This document shows positions 16,844 through 26,093 of a stretch of 64,000 bases of DNA, in pieces. The notes under the pieces were generated by a model. It ran no database searches and was not told the DNA's origin. It was given only the letters and a program-made list of their open reading frames with translations. The translations under genes and the position numbers were made by a program. Numbering within the stretch: position 1 is the first letter of the stretch; each line of letters opens with the position of its first letter. The stretch comes from VRUE01 sp963844395 (lineage in GTDB: Bacteria; Actinomycetota; Thermoleophilia; Solirubrobacterales; 70-9): assembly GCA_963844395.1 (NCBI GenBank), contig CAWJNX010000002.1, positions 496,001 through 560,000 of the forward strand. The letters run 5' to 3'.

Positions 16844-17835
16844 GGATCGAGCTGAACGGGAAGCTGCACGAGCTGCCGGCCGGGGCGACGCTGGCCGACG
16901 CGGTGCGCGCGAGCGGCGCCGAGGCCGAGACGCGCGGCGTCGCCGTGGCGCTCGACGGCGAGGTGGTGCCGCGTTCGGAGTGGAGCTCGACGCCGCTGCC
17001 CGAGGGCGGCAGCGTCGAGGTGCTGGCAGCGATCCAGGGCGGCGCCGAAGAGACCGACGACGATGACTCGGCCTGGGAGCTGGGCGGGCGGCAGTGGTCC
17101 TCGCGGCTAATCGCGGGCACCGGGGGCTTCCGTTCGCTCGAGCAGATGGAAGAGGCGTTGGCCGCCTCCGGCGCCGAGATCGTCACCGTCGCCCTGCGCC
17201 GCATCGACCCGGGGGCAAAGGGATCCGTGCTTGACGTGATCGAGCGACTCGGCCTCTTCGCGCTGCCCAACACCGCCGGCTGCTTCACCGCGCGCGACGC
17301 GGTCCGCACCGCTCGGCTCGCGCGCGAGGCGTTCGAGACCGAGTGGATCAAGCTAGAGGTGATCGGCGACGACCGCACGCTCTACCCGGACGCGGTCGAG
17401 CTGATCGACGCGGCTGAGACCCTGGTCGTTGAGGGCTTCACCGTCCTCCCCTACACCAACGACGACCCGATCCTGGCGCGGCGGCTAGAGGAGGCCGGCT
17501 GCGCCGCGGTGATGCCGCTCGGCTCACCGATTGGCTCCGGCGCCGGCATCCGCAACCCCTACAACGTCGCGATCATCGCCGAGCGCGCCAGCGTCCCCGT
17601 CGTCCTCGACGCCGGCATCGGTACCGCCTCCGACGCCGCCCTGGCGATGGAGCTGGGCTGCGACGCGGTGATGGCCGCCAGCTCGATCTTCGGCGCCGAG
17701 GATCCGGCCGCGATGGCGACGGCGCTGCGCCAGGGCGTCGAGGCCGGTCACGCCGCTCGCCGCGCCGGCCGCATCCCGCGCCGCACCCACGCCGAGGCAT
17801 CGACCCCCGAAGAGGGCATGCCCGAGCTGACTTGA
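16840..17835 (+). CDS. thiG: ThiS-ThiG fusion: sulfur carrier protein and thiazole synthase
   Basis: 331 residues. Residues 1-68 are a ThiS-type ubiquitin-like sulfur carrier (MRIELNGKLHELPAGATL, ending AAIQGG). Residues from about 79 are ThiG (RLIAGTGGFRSLEQ, ALRRIDPGAKGSVLD, Schiff-base lysine K171 in EWIKLEVIGDD, DAGIGTASDAALAMELGCDAV). ThiS normally ends in the free Gly-Gly that becomes a thiocarboxylate. Here Gly67-Gly68 is internal, followed by an acidic linker ETDDDDS. Either the carrier is cut free after Gly68 or the fusion works another way. It shares the TPP-regulated operon with thiO. There is no thiF in the window. Confidence 0.94.
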   Translation: MRIELNGKLHELPAGATLADAVRASGAEAETRGVAVALDGEVVPRSEWSSTPLPEGGSVEVLAAIQGGAEETDDDDSAWELGGRQWSSRLIAGTGGFRSLEQMEEALAASGAEIVTVALRRIDPGAKGSVLDVIERLGLFALPNTAGCFTARDAVRTARLAREAFETEWIKLEVIGDDRTLYPDAVELIDAAETLVVEGFTVLPYTNDDPILARRLEEAGCAAVMPLGSPIGSGAGIRNPYNVAIIAERASVPVVLDAGIGTASDAALAMELGCDAVMAASSIFGAEDPAAMATALRQGVEAGHAARRAGRIPRRTHAEASTPEEGMPELT

Positions 17836-17856
17836 TCGGTCTACCATGGGCCCCGC

Positions 17857-17930
17857 GCCCCTGTAGCTCAGTTGGTTAGAGCGGCGGCCTTTTAAGCCGC
17901 GCGGCCCGGGTTCGAATCCCGGCGGGGGCA
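17857..17930 (+). tRNA. tRNA-Lys (TTT)
   Basis: A 74-base cloverleaf: acceptor GCCCCTG pairs with CGGGGGC (one T-G pair), D-arm TAGCTCAGTTGGTTAGA, anticodon stem GCGGC/GCCGC around CTTTTAA, anticodon TTT (Lys), T-arm GGGTTCGAATCCC, discriminator A. CCA is not encoded. It follows the thi operon by 21 bases. Confidence 0.97.
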
Positions 17931-18021
17931 TTCGGTGACAAGCGCATTCTAGCGCCCATTAACGCTGCTAACGACCGCCGCCGAAACCGCAGCCTGGCTC
18001 TTTGGGCACCACATTTGGGCA

Positions 18022-18099
18022 TCAAAGGCGGCCTTCGCCATTGTTCGCCCCCAGCCAAGCGACCACATCGGCGGCGTTGTCCTGGGGCGGGAAGACTGG
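18022..18099 (-). pseudogene. Peroxiredoxin 3'-end fragment
   Basis: Reads PVFPPQDNAADVVAWL, then GANNGEGRL and a stop. This is the C-terminal end of the peroxiredoxin at 25182-25779, but with its own tail and stop codon. Everything upstream of the Pro is missing. It is the left member of a 56-bp direct repeat pair. Confidence 0.8.
18041..18096. repeat. 56-bp direct repeat, left copy
   Basis: Identical at 55 of 56 positions to 25210-25265, in the same orientation. The two copies bracket a 7.1-kb segment that contains the subtilase and GT-C-like genes. Both copies are peroxiredoxin 3'-coding sequence. Confidence 0.9.
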
Positions 18100-18924
18100 G
18101 CATTAGGAGCGAACCGGATGGCTCGGCGGTGCGGCCGGGTGGTGACATGGCCGGGCTTGGGCGGTTGTGTTCAACAGCAACCTGGGCGAGGTGTTTGCCC
18201 GTCCAGATTCTCGCGCCGGACCGGGGTGGCTGAGTCCTTCTCCTGGGGACGATTCCTCCGGACTGTCGGCGATCCCCGACTGGAACGTTGAAGTAGAACG
18301 GAGGATCGAGCGCGCCCGTCACACTGGCGGACGCGGTCCGGCGAGACTGATGTATCGCGCGGGGGTGCTTGAGGGATTTAAGGAATCCCGGTCAGGTGCG
18401 GGCAGCGGAGAGAAGCAAATCTGAATAGCTGCCGTGAAGGAGGTCGCTCTCTTCGATCAGGTCGGGACCGGGCAATCGTTCGCCGCACGATCACCCCTGC
18501 CTTGCGCGAGTCCGAAGACGCCCGTCGGAATCGGCTTCCCATCTGAGTTGGCCATCTGCCGCTTGACGAACTCGAACAGGCTGATCGGTCTTTGCGATCA
18601 ATGACGAGCTGGCTGACAAAGGCAAGCGTGGGAAGAGCTGAGTACGCATCAAAACCGCAGAATCTGCCCTCGGCTAATGGGCTGGTAAACCTCTGCTCGC
18701 AAGGGGTCCCTGAGCAAAGAAACCTAACGGTGCACTCATTCTTTGTAACATTTATGCTCAAGTTGATTGATGCTTAATACTGGAAAAACCTACCTCGCGG
18801 ACTGGCATAACCAGCTGCAATATGTTTAGGTGATCATCGCCGTATCGAGCTAGCTCTTCTGCGATACCTGGAGACGCCTCTGGCTCTCTTTTTGTCGGGA
18901 AGATCAAACCGACAAGGGAGTCAG

Positions 18925-21900
18925 ATGATCGTCAAGGCACGAACGACGGGGGGCAAGAGCATGGGAAACGTTTCAGTGGGTGATGCGCAAGGGAGAAATG
19001 GCTCCGAAGGATCCAGCACCATTCGGGGCTTAACTCGATGCCGCTTCGCCTGCTGGTGGAGCGCGGCCTGCCTCCTTGCGCTTCTAACCGGTGCCCCGCT
19101 GTCGATCGCAGCGCCGCCAACCGGCGCTCCTCCACATGCCCTCGCCGACGATTCACCTCCCTCCCGCCTACCTGGGGCGTACATCGTCGTCTTCGAGAAC
19201 TCAGTTGACAACCCAGGAGATGTTGCTGCCGCGCAGGCGGATCAGCGGGGTGGCGAGGTGGGCTTCGTCTATAGGCATGCCCTGAAGGGCTACTCAGTCG
19301 GAGGCCTTACCCAGTCGGACGTGGACGCCCTACACGCCGACCCGCGGGTGAAACACGTGATGGCGGATTCACTCGTCGAAGCGGCTGAAGGCGAGTGCGA
19401 AGAACCAAAACGCGAATGCGAATCCAGCCAAGGGGGCCAGGCCAACGGCGAAGGCGAGGAAGCAGAAGGCAGCGAAGGGGGAGAACAGATCATTCCACCT
19501 GGTGTCAGACGGGTGTTCGCACCGGAAAACGAACTGCTGGACATGGATGGTGTCAACGACGTGCGAATCAACGCGGATGTCGCCGGCCTCGACAGCGGAT
19601 ACGACATCAATCATCCGGATCTCAACGTGGTCTTCAGGACCAACTGCGTTCCACTTGATGAAGAAAGCGAATTCTCGGGCTGTATCGACAATTCAGGCAC
19701 CCCGGGGAACGACCACGGGACCCATGCAGCCGGGACGATCGGCGCGATCGACAACGGCTTCGGCGTGGTGGGGGTGGCCCCCGGCGTGCGTCTGTGGTCG
19801 GTACGAGTCTTGGGCAACAACAACTCCGGCTACTGGTCGTGGACGATCGGCGGAATCGACTGGGTGGTCGCCCACTCCTCGCAGATCGAGGTCGCGCACA
19901 TGAACATTTCGGGGGGCAAGACGCCTGCGGTGGAAGAAGAGGTCTCCAAACTCGTCCAAAAAGGCGTTGTCGTCGTCGCGGCGGCTGGGAACAACTTCAC
20001 GGACGCAAGCCTGAAAACGCCGGCGAGCAACCCTGACGCGATCACGACCGCCGGGCTGGCCGATTACGACGGTAAACCGGGCGGCCTGGCGAGTCCCACC
20101 TGCAGCAATCAGGGTGCTGACGACGGGCCCTACTGGGCGACGAACTGGGGGGCGCCGGTCGACATCGCGGCTCCGGGGACCTGTGCGCTGTTGACCATTC
20201 GCAACGGCGAATACTCCGGCACCTTCAACGGAACGTCGTTTGCAGGCCCACACGTCGCCGGGACCGCGGCGCTTCTAACCAGCCAGTCCAACCCCGAAAC
20301 CATGGCTGACGTAGAAGCGATCCGCGAGAATTTGATAGACGAAGGCAGCCTCGATTGGCGGGATTCCTCCGAAGACGGACACATCGAGCCGGTTCTGGAC
20401 ATCAGCGGCTCTCCGTTCACCAAAACCGAAGTCGCCACGGGGGCGGTGACGCGAATCGACGGCAACCGTGTGACGCTCACCGGCGCACTCAACGGACGCG
20501 GCCTGGCGACGAAATACAAGTTCGAATACGGACCAACCACCGAATACGGCCAGAGCTTCCCCTCGCCCGAAAAAGAACTCGGCGCGGAAGCGAGGTACAG
20601 CGAGGTCAGCGAGGTGCTCGAAAACCTCCAACCCGATCAGCTCTATCACTACCGGCTGGCCGCGACCAACAGCAGCGGCACCGTCTATGGGGCCGACAAA
20701 ACCTTCATCGCGGGCTCGTGGCGCCTCCAGCTGGAGTCGGAGCCTACCTCGACCGAACAGAGCTGGCTCACCGACGTGTCTTGCCCGACCGAGGGAACCT
20801 GCATCACGGTGGGGCATTACAAACCGACCAGTTCGAGTCAGCAGACGCTCACTTACTCAGGCGCTGGCACGCAGTGGCAGCTGCACACCGTCCCGTTGCC
20901 AACGGAAGGCAAGCTGCACACTTTGCGCGATGTGTCATGTCTGTCGACGAGCTTCTGCATGGCAGCCGGCTTCGGTGAAGACAAAGCCGGCCACCCCAAG
21001 CCGTTCGCGGCGCGCTGGAACGGCGAATCGTGGTTGACCCAGGAAGTCCCTGGTTGGTTCGAAAGCGAAGAATACAAGTACTCCGAACTGAGTGGGATTT
21101 CCTGTGTTGCGACCACGGAATGCATAGCGGTCGGCTGGTACAGGAACTCCGGCGGAACCGGCCGCAACTACTCGTTGCGCTGGAACGGCAGTAGCTGGAC
21201 CAAACTCTCTACCCCGAATCAGGCACCGCTCGAAAAATCGGTGCTCGAAGACGTCTCGTGTCCGAAAGCACAGTACTGCGTCGCCGTGGGCTGGGCGAAC
21301 CAGGCGGCGAGCAGCAAGGTGATCCTCACCTGGGATGGCACGTCCTGGAAAGAAGGTAAAGCAGCCAGCTCGTCGGGACGTGCGCTCCACGGCGTTAACT
21401 GCACGTCGCCCAGTCACTGCGTGTCCGTCTCCGTCGATCCGGGATACGTGGAAACCTGGAACGGCTCCACTTGGACGGGACAGTCCCTTCCGGTGCCGAG
21501 CTATGCAAAAAACGTGAGCATGGAAGCGGTCGATTGCGTAAAGTCCGATTACTGCGTCGTCGTCGGTCAGACCGCGCTGAAAAACAACGATATTCGCACC
21601 CCCGTCGCCGAGGTGTGGAACGGCAGCACCTGGTCGATACAGGGGGCCGCCCGCAACACCAGCGCCGCGGTCGGCGTCCTCTCCGGCGTGGCGTGCCGCA
21701 CTCCGGCCTACTGCGTAACGGTCGGCTGGAGCTGGCCAGGCGGCACGCGCAAGCCGCTCATAGAGACGAAGATCGACCCACCCACCTACCAGTTGTCCTT
21801 CGGCTCGACGGGCTCCAGTCCGGGTCAGCTCAAACGCCCCCAAGGCGTCGCCGTTGACGCCGTGGGCAACGTCTGGGTGGCCGACAGCCAAAACCACCGC

Positions 21901-22608
21901 ATCGAGAAGTTCAACTCCAAAGGCGAATATCTCAACCAGTTCGGCAGCTTCGGCTCGGCCAACGGTCAGCTGAACACTCCGAGCGACATCGCGATCGACT
22001 CAAGCGGCAACCTCTGGGTCACCGACAAAGGCAACGACCGGGTGCAGAAGTTCAACCCCAGCGGCGAATACCTCGCCAAGTTTGGTGCGACCGGCTCGGG
22101 CAGCGGCCAGTTCACCGACCCCTGGGGCGTCGCGATCGACTCCAGCGGCGACATCTGGGTGACCGACCACGGCACCGACAGGCTGCAGGAGTTCACCAGC
22201 GGCGGCGCCTTCGTGCGCTCCGTTGGCTCGACGGGCTCCGGCAACGGGCAGTTCAGCGGCCCGATGGGCATCGCGATCGACTCCAGCAACAACGTCTGGG
22301 TGGTCGATCGCGCCAATAACCGCGTGCAGAAGTTCTCCTCCACTGGCACCTACCTGAGCCAGTTCGGCAGCAAAGGCAGCGGCAATGGCCAATTCGAAGG
22401 GGCGCGGGCGATCGACGTGCTGCCTTCCGGCAACCTGGTGGTGACCGACCGCTGGCTCGGTCGGGTTCAGAAGTTCTCGCCCTCCGGCGAATACCTTCTC
22501 CAGTTGGGCGCAGGGCAGCTCGGTGGTGCCGAAGGAATCGGCGCCAGTTCAGGAGGCTTCATCTACGTGCCCAGAGCGTCCGCCAACGCGGTGAAGAAAT
22601 GGTTTTAG
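18925..22608 (+). CDS. Secreted S8 subtilisin-like protease with C-terminal beta-propeller/NHL repeats
   Basis: 1227 residues from ATG 18925, chosen for AAGGGAG at 18914-18920; an in-frame TTG at 18892 lacks a site. Long charged N-region, signal-peptide core about 41-62 (WWSAACLLALLTGAPLSIAA), inhibitor-I9-type prodomain about 82-155, acidic linker, peptidase domain about 200-470. Catalytic triad: D223 (GLDSGYD), H264 (NDHGTHAAG), S438 (NGTSFAGPHVAG), with oxyanion N356. Next comes a fibronectin-like domain (about 485-585), then six or so Cys-containing repeats of the VSCxxxxxCxxVG type, then five NHL repeats (GVAIDSSGxxWVTDxxxxRxQxF). Probably an extracellular or wall-associated protease with a binding platform. 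It lies in the segment bracketed by 56-bp direct repeats. Confidence 0.9.
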   Translation: MIVKARTTGGKSMGNVSVGDAQGRNGSEGSSTIRGLTRCRFACWWSAACLLALLTGAPLSIAAPPTGAPPHALADDSPPSRLPGAYIVVFENSVDNPGDVAAAQADQRGGEVGFVYRHALKGYSVGGLTQSDVDALHADPRVKHVMADSLVEAAEGECEEPKRECESSQGGQANGEGEEAEGSEGGEQIIPPGVRRVFAPENELLDMDGVNDVRINADVAGLDSGYDINHPDLNVVFRTNCVPLDEESEFSGCIDNSGTPGNDHGTHAAGTIGAIDNGFGVVGVAPGVRLWSVRVLGNNNSGYWSWTIGGIDWVVAHSSQIEVAHMNISGGKTPAVEEEVSKLVQKGVVVVAAAGNNFTDASLKTPASNPDAITTAGLADYDGKPGGLASPTCSNQGADDGPYWATNWGAPVDIAAPGTCALLTIRNGEYSGTFNGTSFAGPHVAGTAALLTSQSNPETMADVEAIRENLIDEGSLDWRDSSEDGHIEPVLDISGSPFTKTEVATGAVTRIDGNRVTLTGALNGRGLATKYKFEYGPTTEYGQSFPSPEKELGAEARYSEVSEVLENLQPDQLYHYRLAATNSSGTVYGADKTFIAGSWRLQLESEPTSTEQSWLTDVSCPTEGTCITVGHYKPTSSSQQTLTYSGAGTQWQLHTVPLPTEGKLHTLRDVSCLSTSFCMAAGFGEDKAGHPKPFAARWNGESWLTQEVPGWFESEEYKYSELSGISCVATTECIAVGWYRNSGGTGRNYSLRWNGSSWTKLSTPNQAPLEKSVLEDVSCPKAQYCVAVGWANQAASSKVILTWDGTSWKEGKAASSSGRALHGVNCTSPSHCVSVSVDPGYVETWNGSTWTGQSLPVPSYAKNVSMEAVDCVKSDYCVVVGQTALKNNDIRTPVAEVWNGSTWSIQGAARNTSAAVGVLSGVACRTPAYCVTVGWSWPGGTRKPLIETKIDPPTYQLSFGSTGSSPGQLKRPQGVAVDAVGNVWVADSQNHRIEKFNSKGEYLNQFGSFGSANGQLNTPSDIAIDSSGNLWVTDKGNDRVQKFNPSGEYLAKFGATGSGSGQFTDPWGVAIDSSGDIWVTDHGTDRLQEFTSGGAFVRSVGSTGSGNGQFSGPMGIAIDSSNNVWVVDRANNRVQKFSSTGTYLSQFGSKGSGNGQFEGARAIDVLPSGNLVVTDRWLGRVQKFSPSGEYLLQLGAGQLGGAEGIGASSGGFIYVPRASANAVKKWF

Positions 22609-22747
22609 AGCGTTGATGCGCAGTCGCCAGCCTGTCACGCAGCCCTATAGCATCGAGGCAGCTCAAATGATTGACGCTGGCTCCTACATAGCTTGGCACG
22701 ACGCCTATGCATGACCGCTAGGTGGCAGGGGCGCACGATGGCGTCTA

Positions 22748-24910
22748 ATGGTTAGCGCCGGCTCGTACATACTTAGCGCGGTTCTGCTCGCAACCGTAGC
22801 GGGGTCAGTCGGATTTTCGGCGTTTCGCATCCGCCGCCATGTCCTTCCTAACTGGGATGGCGCGCCGGCGCGCCTCGTCGAGCTGATCGTTGCAGTTGCC
22901 TTGCTGATCTGGCTCTGCGAGCTGCTTGGCTTGTTCGGGCTGTTCTATGCGTTGACGCTGGTTATCGGGGCGCTGCTGCTCTGCGGAGCGATGCTGGTAT
23001 GGCCGATCGGCGCCCACACATCAAGCGAGCACCCCGCCGACGCACCCGCCGCTCCACGCCGAGCTCCACGTGGCATGACTGCCGTCGCCCTCGTCGCCGT
23101 TTTCGCCGTCTTCGCCCACTGGGGGTTATTCGCCAAATACAGCCTCGACCTCGGTATGTCCAACTTCGACTCGCTCTCCTCCTACATGCCTTTCGCGACG
23201 TCGATGGCCCAGACGCACTCGGTTGTAGAGGTGCACTATGTCAATACGAACACGACCAGCTGGCTGTTGCCGCAGAACGGGGTGCTACCGCACGCCGTTG
23301 GAATCTTGCTCGCCCATCGCGACACGCTCTCGCTCTTTATCAACTTCGGCTGGCTGGCACTTGCATTCTTGGCGGCGTGGTGTGTCGGTCGCCCATACGG
23401 CCGCGGCCCACATACCGTGGTTGGGGCGGCAATCGTGCTCGAGGCCGGCACGCTGATCGTGCGCAACCCAGGGACCGCGAAAGACGACGTGATGGCAGTT
23501 GCTTTGCTGCTGACCGCGATCGCAATCCTCATCAACGCCCGCTCGTTGGGCGTACCCAGAGGCGACCCGCGCCCACCCTCACTACCCGGCTGGCCGCTTG
23601 CAGCCGCCGGGCTTGCGGTAGGGCTCGCGGTGGGCGCCAAGGCGACGGTGCTGGCAATGGCGGCCGCACTAACCCTGGCGGTAATCGTCGCGGCGCCCCG
23701 CGGCCGCCGGGCGCCCGCGGCAGGCTGGTGGTTTCTGCCGGCCTTCGCGGGCGGCGGCTTCTGGTACGTGCGCAACTTGATCCTCGTCGGCAATCCAATC
23801 CCCCAAGCGTCGAGCCTCGGGCCGATCCCTCTCGCCTACCCAGATCAGCTGCAGCACGAGTTGCCCGCTTTCAGCGTGCTCCACTACGCGACCGATACCG
23901 CCGTGTGGCGGGATTACTTCGAGCCCGGGCTCGAAGTGGCACTCGGCTCGCTATGGCCGCTGGTGATCGGCGCGGCAATCGTGGGTGCCCTGCTCGCGGT
24001 CCTGCAAGGTCGCGATCGGGCCCTCCGCTGGATCGGCGGGATCGCGCTGTTCGGTGCCCTCGCCTACCTGGCGACGCCGCTCACCGCCGCTGGCCCCGAT
24101 GGCGCCCCGGTTCAGTTCTACATCAACGTGCGCTATGCGGCCTCGGCCATGTTGGTCGGACTCGTCTTGCTGCCGTTGGCGCCTGCTCTGAACGGTGTCG
24201 CTCGCGGCTGGGCGCTGCTTGCCGTGATGCTCGCAGTGCTCTGGGAGACCAATGGGGCCGACGCCGTTTTGAACGACCCGAATCACGGCTTTGGCCTCCT
24301 GCTCGCGGTCGTCGCCGTCGGCATTCCGGCGCTAATCTTGCTGATGCGGCGCTGGGGTGCCTCGAACCGCGAACTGGTTGGCAGCTTCGCCGTTCTCGCC
24401 GTGTTGTTAGCTGTGATCGGCTATCCGCTGCAGCGCGATTACCTGGACGACCGGTACGGCCCTAATTCTGGGCTTCCGGGCCAAGAAATGAACTCCGCCT
24501 ATCTCTGGGCTCATGGCGTCACCGACGCCCGCATCGGTATCGTCGGCACCACGGCGGGCTTTTACCAGTACGGTCTCTACGGTAACGACCTCTCCAACGA
24601 AGTTACCTACCTCGGCGAAAAGGGGTCCCACGCCGCCTTCAACCCGATTCCAGACTGTCAGCGATTTCGGGAAGCGGTTGACGCCGCGCACCTCGATTAC
24701 CTGGTCACCTCTCCGCTTCTCAACTTCCTGGACGTCGGTGAACCTATCGCATCGCCCGAGGCTGGCTGGCTGCGCGGCTCACCCGGCGTAATAGCAGTCG
24801 ATACTGAAGGCTTCGTGACGGTATGGCGGGTAAACGGCAGCATCGATCCTGCCGGCTGCGGGGCGCAAAACGCCCCGCTGCACTCCGTCCCGCAGCAGCC
24901 AGGAATCTGA
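22748..24910 (+). CDS. Polytopic membrane protein, GT-C glycosyltransferase-like
   Basis: 720 residues with about 14 membrane helices. After two N-terminal helices a loop reads NFDSLSSYMPFATSMAQTHS, recalling the first extracytoplasmic loop with an acidic residue seen in GT-C enzymes (DUF/PMT-like). A soluble C-terminal part (about 590-720) follows: ARIGIVGTTAGFYQYGLYG, PIPDCQRFREAVDAAHLDYLV. The likely role is sugar transfer from a lipid carrier, but there is no diagnostic motif and no neighbouring sugar genes. It is followed by a hairpin terminator. Confidence 0.7.
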   Translation: MVSAGSYILSAVLLATVAGSVGFSAFRIRRHVLPNWDGAPARLVELIVAVALLIWLCELLGLFGLFYALTLVIGALLLCGAMLVWPIGAHTSSEHPADAPAAPRRAPRGMTAVALVAVFAVFAHWGLFAKYSLDLGMSNFDSLSSYMPFATSMAQTHSVVEVHYVNTNTTSWLLPQNGVLPHAVGILLAHRDTLSLFINFGWLALAFLAAWCVGRPYGRGPHTVVGAAIVLEAGTLIVRNPGTAKDDVMAVALLLTAIAILINARSLGVPRGDPRPPSLPGWPLAAAGLAVGLAVGAKATVLAMAAALTLAVIVAAPRGRRAPAAGWWFLPAFAGGGFWYVRNLILVGNPIPQASSLGPIPLAYPDQLQHELPAFSVLHYATDTAVWRDYFEPGLEVALGSLWPLVIGAAIVGALLAVLQGRDRALRWIGGIALFGALAYLATPLTAAGPDGAPVQFYINVRYAASAMLVGLVLLPLAPALNGVARGWALLAVMLAVLWETNGADAVLNDPNHGFGLLLAVVAVGIPALILLMRRWGASNRELVGSFAVLAVLLAVIGYPLQRDYLDDRYGPNSGLPGQEMNSAYLWAHGVTDARIGIVGTTAGFYQYGLYGNDLSNEVTYLGEKGSHAAFNPIPDCQRFREAVDAAHLDYLVTSPLLNFLDVGEPIASPEAGWLRGSPGVIAVDTEGFVTVWRVNGSIDPAGCGAQNAPLHSVPQQPGI

Positions 24911-24928
24911 GACTTCCGCTTTGGGCTC

Positions 24929-24956
24929 TTGGACCGCCGGCTTAACGGCGGTCCAA
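24929..24956 (+). terminator. Hairpin terminator after the GT-C-like gene
   Basis: A perfect 11-bp stem TTGGACCGCCG (24929-24939) and CGGCGGTCCAA (24946-24956) with loop GCTTAA, 19 bases after the stop at 24910. There is no T-run. Confidence 0.65.
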
Positions 24957-25181
24957 GCGGCCCCGGTTAACCCGGCACTAAAGCCCCGCCAACCGAGACC
25001 CCCTCCTCGCCCGTTTACATCTCCAGTTTTCGGCGAGTTTGCCCAGCTCGCCGATCGGGTATATCAAGCGCCGCCGCGATCCCCCCGCACGGTCCCCCAG
25101 CTCGGATTCGCTCGACCGCGCTCGATCACCGAAAGCGTGCTCAGCGTGACCCAGCAGCAGAGGCCAATTCTTCCTGCGTGG

Positions 25182-25779
25182 TCATCCGGGTCGCTCCGCA
25201 TGCCCAGTCTTGTTCGCCCGCAGCCAAGCGACCACATCGGCGGCGTTGTCCTGGGGCGGGAAGACGGGATAGAAGACCTTTGCCACCCGACTGCCGCGAG
25301 CGACGAAAGTGAGGCGCCGGTAGTAGCGCCTGCCGTCGGCCTCGAAGGTCGGCAGGTTGAGCACATCCGCGAGCCGAAACTCGCTGTCGTTCAGCAACGG
25401 ATAGGGAAGGCGCTCGCGGGCCGCGAACTCGCGCTGCTCGTCTAGCGACTGAGCGCTGAGACCAAAGACCGTCGCTCCTAGCTCGGCTAGGTCGCGAGCG
25501 CTGTCACGAAAGGCGCAGCTCTGCGGAGTGCAGCCGCGGGCGCCGGGAATGCGGTCCCAGCCGGCAGGCAGGGCACGGCCAGGAACGCCGGTGGCAGGGT
25601 AGACGTAGACCACTAGCGGCCCCTTAGCCGCAGCCGCGGCGAGGTCAACCGCCTCGCCGCCGGTGGCCGAAGAGTGCGACGGAGGGGACGGAGGCTCCCC
25701 CGAGGTGATCGGCGGCACCGTCGTTCTCGGGGACGGGCAGGTTGCCCGGAAGTGTGTGCAGATCGGGCCGTGACGTCAT
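25182..25779 (-). pseudogene. Peroxiredoxin (AhpC/TSA family), single-base frameshift near the N-terminus
   Basis: The downstream frame has YPATGVPGRALPAGWDRIPG, the peroxidatic/resolving motif GCTPQSCAFRD, VFGLSAQSLDEQREFAARE and VFYPVFPPQDNAADVVAWL: a thiol peroxidase of the AhpC/TSA type. Its apparent GTG start (25718) leaves the N-terminus wrong. In the next frame, ATG 25779 reads MTSRPDLHTLPGNLPVPEND and GAADHLGG, the expected family N-terminus. Removing one base at about 25670-25671 joins the two as VALSATGGEAVDL. So the gene carries a +1 insertion: a real mutation or an assembly error. A second copy of its 3' end lies at 18022-18099. Confidence 0.82.
25210..25265. repeat. 56-bp direct repeat, right copy
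   Basis: Matches 18041-18096 at 55 of 56 bases in the same orientation. Here it is the 3' coding region of the peroxiredoxin gene (VFPPQDNAADVVAWLRAN). Confidence 0.9.
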
Positions 25780-26093
25780 ACGTCGAATCATCCCGGACGT
25801 AACTCGCCAGAGTGGCGAGCGCCTAGAAAGCGCAATTCCGCCTCAGCGTGAGGACGGCAGGAGCGACCAGCTCGCCCTCGGGCCTCCGGTGCAGATGGCC
25901 CCCGTTCTGGACAAACTCAGGTGGCCTCCAGAGCATCATGGTGAGCCAAGAGCCCCGCACTACTCATCGACCGCCCGCCCACTGATCCTGCTGCACGAGC
26001 AATTGTCTATCACCGAAGCCGAGCTGCGGAGGATTCGCCGATCGACTCTCAGATGGCTCGCGCGCCGATGAGCCGATTCGGCTGTCGTCCTTT

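Larger units (their letters stand above)
17931..18924. other. Gene-poor gap of about 1 kb after tRNA-Lys
   Basis: No intact gene is visible on either strand. It holds a 26-codon peroxiredoxin 3' fragment (18022-18099), a weak hairpin GGGATT/AATCCC at 18373-18389, and an AT-richer stretch from about 18640 to 18840 that probably contains the promoter of the subtilase gene. Open frames elsewhere (for example 18378-18761 minus) have no recognisable content. Confidence 0.6.

Noticed and set aside
17857..18100. tRNA-Lys as the attachment site of an integrated element covering 18-27 kb
   Set aside because: I found no second copy of the tRNA 3' end and no integrase in the window. The 56-bp repeats are peroxiredoxin sequence, not tRNA.
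18378..18761. A 127-codon minus-strand frame in the gap before the subtilase
   Set aside because: Low-complexity Ser/Arg composition, no ribosome site and no recognisable motif in any of the three frames.
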